Of a DNA stretch of 64,000 bases, positions 57,997-64,000 are shown in pieces. The notes below the pieces were generated by a model that was given only the letters and a program-made list of their open reading frames with translations, was not told the DNA's origin and searched no databases. A program made the translations under genes and the position numbers. Origin of the DNA: Antedon mediterranea (taxonomy: Eukaryota > Echinodermata > Crinoidea > Comatulida > Antedonidae); contig NC_092674.1 of NCBI RefSeq assembly GCF_964355755.1, positions 28,446,001 to 28,510,000 on the forward strand, read 5' to 3'. Each line of letters starts with the position of its first letter. The stretch's first letter is position 1.

Positions 57997-60900
57997 CTGT
58001 ATATAATGGAGAAAAAAAACAAATATGTTTTTTACAATCATGGTATGGCTACTAGGGTAGTTGACAAAAGAAAAATTATGGTGTGGGCAATTTAATAACA
58101 TATAACATAGCAAAAACAATAAACCTCAACTAGAACAATTGGTACTAAATAACCAACCATTGTATTTACGTTCGCAATTTCATATTATATCTAACCCCTT
58201 GACCTTCTTCCATTGACCCCAGTACTTACCTGGCCCTCCGCTGCGTTCTTTGGCTCCACTGGTGGGTAGTACTTCAGAATATCTGGTGCAATATTTTCCA
58301 TAAACCAAGTAAAATTATGACAATTTAATCGTTTCTTTAAATTTAACTGGTCTGTGATATCACCAAAACTTTTTCCTTTAAGGTAAGGTCTACGGTCATA
58401 GAAATACTGCTTCCAATCGTCCATCCACGTCTCAATAACTCGCATTAAATTCTGACAACGATAAATTTGATAATATGATTTATTTTACAATTTAAGCTAT
58501 GGATAGGATCATCACCGGATGAACTTATACACAAGATTCTCTACATAAACTAAGTCTTAAACATGTCTTTGGGAGTAGAGTTGTTTTCTGTCATGAGAAC
58601 ATTTGACATTAGGACTATTAGATTACCATGGAGATACATATGATAAGAAAATACAGAAATGTAAACTATGGAAACACACACTAAACACACATTTCTCAAT
58701 TTAGTTATGGCTTGGTGGTTATGATGCTTGGCTACCAATCCAAGGGTCCTGGGTTCAAGTCCTGTCATATCAGAATTTTTTTCTAATGACAAATTACAAC
58801 TCAATGCCCAAAGACTTGTAATAGAACTTTACATCTTGTGTATATGTTTGTCTTGTCTCAGGATTGCCAGCTTTAAGAAGGATAGTGAATGAATTCACTT
58901 ACGGTTATCCTTGGCAATTTTACTAAATATTTAAAAAAAAGCATATTATTTAATCATTTATTGTTGATATGATGCCGATTAATATTGATCACATATTATC
59001 TGACTATGAATATCATGATTAAATATTTATTATACTCGACTGCGATACAACTCAATAATGACAAAATTCGTCCCATGAGATTTTGAGATGAGTAATTAAT
59101 ATGTGAAAGTGAGCAGTCTAGGGCGCTCATGCGTAACCTTCCGCAGAATTGAGTATAATACTTTTTGATGAGAAGATCATAGCATTTTATATATAGGGAT
59201 TAGTATATATGTGTCTATACATATATAAATATATCAAATGTGTGTTACAACAGTATTATAAATCTTTTGCGGTATTAGGACTAAACAAATTTTGTTTGTT
59301 AACCCAGGGAGTTGTTATTAGAGTTCTAATAACAACTCCCTGGTTAACCATTACCGACATTTTATCAACAAGGGGAAAAATAATTAATAGCTGGCATGCA
59401 TGCACTGCTTAGAGGAAAAAATATTTTTCCATTTTTGTTCATATAGATATCGTCAAAATTTCCCAATCCTACCATTTAAAGTTTTTGTTTCACAACTCTA
59501 TATTTATTCATTAACATATTTTAATGAATGAATTTAGCAGCCGGCTAAAATGTTTATGACTTGAAGTTTACAGACATGCATTTATTAACATATTTTTAAA
59601 AACATTTTTAGATCAAGACACAACTTTGCGCGGATTACTAGCTGCATTATGGGAGTATGTTTCCATACATGTTTGATAAAAAAAAAATGACTGGGGTAAT
59701 AATGTTCAGCGGTTAGGTATCACAACATTAGGCGCTATATAAATCCAGGATATTATTATTATCATAACACCAATCTTTCTATGACTTTCAATTCAATTCA
59801 ATTCAAAGTAACATTTATTTTCTTCAAAATAAAACAGTCAACAAAATGGTGTAAAGAAAGGTAATATGATTGAAGAAGGCATGATCAAAAAAGCAAAAAG
59901 CTTGTGACAGACATGCCTAAACAAAGATTAGATAAAAACAACACGGAAAAAGAAAATAAATAAATAAATAAATAAATTAAAAATTAACTTTACGATAAAA
60001 ATATACAGTGGGGAAAAACGTTACAGTTAAGGTTACAGCTGTTGATCGAAAAAGTAAATTAAAATACAGGTAATTAAAACACACCTTATTAATGACGCCA
60101 CCTCCACCCGGAACAGAATACGACATAAATTTACGATAGACATGACCCACACGAGAGCAAGGAACATCTTCCATCTCCCCTCCACACATCCAGATCTGAA
60201 AATTTAAATATAAAATATAAGTCTATTTATTCTTTGCATGCAATGCTTTACACAAAATACACAAACCAACAGTGGCGTTGGTAGTCTATGAGTGCCGCTT
60301 AGCTAGTTAAACAACTCTACTGTCGTCCCACGTGTGAGGGCACAGTTGGCGGATTAGTCCATTATCATAAATAACCAATACACAAATACAACAACAGTAC
60401 ACACATGTGCTTTCAGAAAAGTAACTAAACAGAGACACGCTTTTCTTACTTTCATAATCTTTAATTTGTCATTAAATTTTATTGTCATTAAATTTTAATG
60501 TAAAGTTATATAAATAATTCACGTCACCATCGATAAAATTTTATGTAATACAAGACTATGTAAACAATGAAACTTTTAAAACGTAAATTTTTTCAATTTA
60601 TAAATGTTTTTATATTTTTAATATTTTTAAACGTTTTAAACATTTTTAGCCTATTTGAAATTTTAGCAATTTATAAATTGTAAAGGTTTTAGGAACATTC
60701 TAATGGTTTGAATACTTTTAAAGCTGTTTTTCAAAATCCTTTTAAAGCTGTTTTAAACTATTTTAATCTCCTGAATCCTTCTCAATTTTTATACCTAGTC
60801 TTTTTTACACCGTGTTTCATAACTTATATTTTTTTGTGCCATTGTGTGTGTGTGTATATAATATATTATATTGTATACCTATTTATTATATTGTACTAAT

Positions 60901-63334
60901 AATTGTCAATCTTCAAGAAGAATTTCTGTTGTTATTTTATGATGATGATGGACAAATAAAGCATTTCAGTATTCAGTATATAGTAAGCGTCTATTAATTC
61001 GTAATATTTAATTACTTTGATTAATAGACCATAATACCATGAATAAAACAAACTGTATTAAATTTAGCTTAGTTTTGCTGTGGCAAAGTTCAACATCCTA
61101 TATGGCAAGCCTAGGTATATAGTAGTGCATGCTGTACCATAGAGGTGAGTGGACACAACCAAGAAGGCCTGTTGTACACTTATGTAAATTACAGACAATC
61201 ATTTAATTTGCTTTAATTATAGATAATTTGATTCTTGGCGAGCATCGTGTTTTAGGTATGTGGTGAGAGGAAGAACGTGATAATAATTAATTTATAAATC
61301 TAGGTGTGGGGGAAATACTTATCATTCTTTTCAAAAAGACAAGTTAAATTTAGAATTTATTGAACATTTTCATCTTACGAACACCTAGATTTTGTAATTT
61401 GTAAACTGTCTAAATATATATTGGTATATATCATTTTTTGTGATGATATTGTGATGATGATGATGATAATATTGTGATGATGTTGTGATGATGATATTGT
61501 GATGATATTGAATGTAATATTATGAAAACATTTAAAAAATGTTGAATGGTTATCAAGAATTAATATTGCAGCTATCCAGATGATACCTTGAATGATATGT
61601 CATACTGCTCACCGCCCCATACATCCAATCCTTTATCATAGCCTCCTAATTCATCCAGGAAATATTTTCTATCAACGGCAAATAAACCTCCGGCCATTAT
61701 TGGAGTCCTACAACAAAAATCAATAACGTTGTTAGCAGTGTATAACTCAATAAACATGACATTGATATCAAAACGGTAAAATTTCAAACATTGGCATCAC
61801 GGTCCTTTTAAAAAGACAAACTCTGAAAATCAATATTGAAATTAGTAGTTTGTGTAACTCAATCAACTTTAAACTACCCTCGATAATAAATGGATTAGTC
61901 CGTCACAGAGGAAGGAAAATATGGGTATGGAAAAACAATGTGTGGGAAAGTCATATCTCAGAAGCCCATGGGCTTCTTTTCAAGGTTTTATGGTACTGTA
62001 AAACAATACACAGTTTGTATTGGTATGATGTAAATATTGGCGTATTTTTAACTGCCAGTTTTCAGAGGCTTGTTTTTGTGGTCTGTACTTTAATGATTCT
62101 GGAACTGAAAGTTCTGGTATTCATAAGAAATTATAATACTGTAAAAACATTATGCATACAAAATATTTTTAGAAATGCATGGTAGAAATATTTGTATTTA
62201 TAGATCAAATTATGAATTAATTTACATAAATTGAACAATAATGAATAATTCATTCAAATTTTTCGTATAATATTGCATTGATTATTTAACACACATCTAG
62301 ATATATATATACTATTATTAGTATTAAACCAATCAAAAATTTCATATGAATTCATATCTCAAAATACTGTATAAAAATACTATATTATATTATAATACAA
62401 AGTAATAATAAACAAACATTGAGTGTCATTTGTTCTCGAATATGAAAAAGAAATATTAATTATTTGTGTGGGTCCTTTAATAATATTCAGTCATCACTGA
62501 CAGATCGATAATTTCTAAATATGTATAGAAATATGAATTATGTATATGTGATAAGCACCATCTTAAGCCTCAAAACGGCTTGTTCAAATCCTATACAAAG
62601 TTCTTTCTACACTATCAAACTTTATGTGACAACAAAATGTGATGTGCCCATATATGGACATGACGATGTCATATCACTACCATATTTAGGCATATCACTA
62701 TCATATTTGGACACATCACACTTTTTTTGCCAAACTAGTTTGATAGTGTACACAGAGTTTAAGGAGGTAAACCCACTGTTTTACAAGGGATGCTGAAATA
62801 TAATTTGTACCTGAATGGCTCACTATTATGAACCCTTCGAAGACGTTCTTCTTCGTTTATTGGTATCCTTTTGTAGTAGAGTTCCCAATCAAACGCCCCG
62901 CGCATTGCGTCCCCTGCTTGCGTCTCGTAATGCCAGTCATCGTTCCCAATCACATCTATCATCGGGCACACTATTCGTTTTTTATTCAACGCAATACGTT
63001 CTAATAAAATTAGAAATATATTAAAAATAAATAAAATGTAGTGTAAAATGATTACTATAGTATAATACATCTATAAAATTACTTTTAAGTCTGTATAAAA
63101 AAAAATTTGTCTAACCTGGTAAAGTTTTAATAACTTTTTCTTACTTACCTAGTAATGGTGGCAACCAATTTACATTGACCTCACAGTGTGAATCGAGGAT
63201 TAGTATGACATCACCAGTTGCTGCCATGGCACCGGCTAGACGTGTACGAATCAACCCTTCGCGTTGTACGTTTCTTAAAATCTTGACCTTAGGAAAGCCG
63301 GTCATGTACTTGTCCAAAGGTCCTTTTAAAAATA
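56253..63334 (-). CDS. Polypeptide N-acetylgalactosaminyltransferase, GALNT10-like, C-terminal eight exons (5' part beyond right edge)
   Basis: Golgi type II enzyme that starts mucin-type O-glycosylation by transferring GalNAc to Ser/Thr. Exons: 63334-63149, 63000-62811, 61707-61587, 60195-60085, 58451-58230, 57996-57889, 57337-57188, 56438-56253, about 424 codons with consistent phases, ending in TAG. Visible motifs: [12 protein letters not shown], the metal-binding LDSHCE (DxH), [22 protein letters not shown], and the [11 protein letters not shown] loop. The ricin-type lectin domain follows with alpha, beta and gamma repeats. The [17 protein letters not shown] run and the PPVEP linker resemble vertebrate GALNT10/17-type enzymes more than GALNT1/2, so the subfamily call is by recollected similarity. 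The transmembrane anchor and the start of the catalytic domain lie off-window. Confidence 0.92.
56668..56806. mobile_element. MITE family 3 in GALNT intron
   Basis: GAACGCTCACTGAACAACTAG, GGGGCCCCAGAGCATGAGC and GCATTACGCCACTGG. Confidence 0.55.
56807..57052 (+). mobile_element. tRNA-derived SINE
   Basis: The head resembles a tRNA gene: TGGCGGTTATGATGCTTGG (box A region), an anticodon-like arm and GGGTTCAAGTCC (box B). A shared tail (GGATTGCCACCTTAAAGAAG ... TTATCCTTGGCAATTT) follows. A second copy lies at 58706-58932. Confidence 0.75.
57417..57551. mobile_element. MITE family 4 in GALNT intron
   Basis: AGCCCTTGCCTACACGATCA start, GTGATGTGCCCATATATGG interior, TAGATAGTGTAGACA end. Confidence 0.7.
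58230..63334 (-). CDS. GALNT catalytic-domain exons
   Basis: Exons 63334-63149, 63000-62811, 61707-61587, 60195-60085 and 58451-58230 encode the end of the GT-A half (DSH manganese site) and the Gal/GalNAc-T motif half (WGGEQ), then the helical linker to the lectin domain. All catalytic motifs in this part are intact. Confidence 0.9.
58706..58932 (+). mobile_element. tRNA-derived SINE, second copy
   Basis: Same head (TTGGTGGTTATGATGCTTGG, GGGTTCAAGTCC) and same tail (AGGATTGCCAGC, GGTTATCCTTGGCAATTT) as 56807-57052. Confidence 0.75.
59288..59340. repeat. Near-perfect palindrome in GALNT intron
   Basis: CCAGGGAGTTGTTATTAGA and its exact reverse complement are separated by only two bases, giving a 19-bp-arm hairpin extended by GTTAAC on both sides. 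Probably the fused ends of a deleted MITE. Confidence 0.7.
59700..59835. mobile_element. Retroelement tails in GALNT intron
   Basis: TTAGGCGCTATATAAATCC followed by an ATT repeat is a common SINE/LINE 3' tail. The adjoining TTCAATTCAATTCAATTCAA, read on the minus strand, is a (TTGAA)n tail behind AATAAATGTTAC of another element. Confidence 0.4.
61438..61512. repeat. GATGATATTGT microsatellite in GALNT intron
   Basis: Repeated GTGATGATATTGTGATG units. Smaller (GAT)n runs also occur at 7063-7080 and 26693-26711. Confidence 0.8.
62601..62761. mobile_element. MITE family 4, full, in GALNT intron
   Basis: TTCTACACTATCAAACTTTA start and TTTGATAGTGTACACAGAG end, with the complete GTGATGTGCCCATATATGG interior. 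Confidence 0.75.
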
Positions 63335-63405
63335 CTAATAAAATGAAAACAATTTTTATTTAATCAGAAAATATTCCTTTAAAAATTGAATATAAATTCT
63401 TATGA

Positions 63406-63833
63406 TTAAAGGACAACTTGACCGAGGACCATATTTTTACAACGTATTAGGGATGTACATATGATTTCAGAACAATCGCGAGATTTAGGTTATCGCCGCA
63501 CACGCTCGCCGTACAGCCGTCAACGTAAATTGCAGTGACGTCACAGATGCATCGCAAAATCTACTTAATGAGTCCAGATAAGCAAAAGAAACAATTAAAA
63601 AAATCAACATTTATATTTTTTACAATTTATTTACAAAATGTGTTTACTAGAAATTTGACAGACTTTGCCAGAAAACTCATGACATGAATTTTGCGATGCA
63701 CCTGTAACGTCACAGCAATTTACGGCAACGACTGTACGGCGAGCGCGTGCGGCGATCCTTAATCCTGCGATGGTTCATATGTACATCCGTAATACGTTGT
63801 TAGAATATGGTCCTCGGTCAAGTTGTCCTTTAA
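63406..63833. mobile_element. 428-bp MITE with ~58-bp inverted ends and TTAA flanks (piggyBac-like)
   Basis: The ends TTAA-AGGACAACTTGACC and GGTCAAGTTGTCCT-TTAA are inverted and remain paired for about 58 bases, with about two mismatches. TTAA at both borders fits piggyBac-type integration. It lies in a GALNT intron upstream of the first exon seen here. Confidence 0.82.
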
Positions 63834-64000
63834 ATATAATACATAATTTATCCAACAAAAACAACAAAACAATTTTAAATTAAGGTACTGTACACACAAA
63901 TAGTAAATTATACTGCATTTTATCTCAAAATTTACTCCTTACTCAGAAATTAAAGCTAATGTAATATATTATATATTTGATAAAAGTTTGTAGCATTTAA

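Overview
This window is intron-rich, AT-rich animal DNA. Every protein-coding gene I could build lies on the minus strand, so genes read right to left. The gene content is metazoan: an LRR-containing G-protein-coupled receptor (LGR) with LDL-receptor class A repeats, of the GRL101/relaxin-receptor-like type; an N4BP2-like gene; and a polypeptide GalNAc-transferase. Receptors of this kind are typical of marine invertebrates, and the dense MITEs and short introns also suggest an echinoderm-like or related deuterostome. That assignment is inference from content and was not tested by a search.

1 to ~34.3 kb is a tandem duplication of one receptor gene. The right copy ('copy A', ~15.47-32.01 kb) is essentially complete. 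Its exons encode, in order: signal peptide, discoidin/F5-8C-like domain, two CUB-like domains, C-type lectin-like domain, seven LDLa repeats, an LRR N-cap, four LRRs, a cysteine hinge with 7TM, and a cytoplasmic tail. The left copy ('copy B', 127 to 11,882) has the same 20 ectodomain exons in the same phases, but its 7TM exon lies beyond the left edge. I assembled exons by hand from splice sites and reading phase. All 20 shared exons are open and in phase in both copies, so both look functional. The copies differ mainly by transposon insertions, minisatellite expansion, a 256-bp intronic tandem duplication and a few residue changes.

~32-40 kb is intergenic. It holds several MITEs, a 5'-truncated LINE inserted into one MITE, and an unusual ~2-kb foldback-like element (37.15-39.13 kb). 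The termini of that element are inverted arrays of a ~16-bp repeat, and it splits a second minisatellite array.

40.09-51.44 kb is a complete 14-exon N4BP2-like gene (1638 codons plus stop): a CUE-like N terminus, a polynucleotide-kinase-type P-loop domain, further CUE-like segments, a DUF1771-like helical segment and a C-terminal Smr domain. 51.4-56.2 kb is intergenic with several MITEs and a 22-bp minisatellite.

56.25-63.33 kb carries the last eight coding exons of a GALNT10-like polypeptide N-acetylgalactosaminyltransferase (end of the catalytic domain plus ricin-type lectin domain). Its 5' exons lie beyond the right edge. tRNA-derived SINEs and several MITE families fill the introns. The three gene types show no evident functional link.
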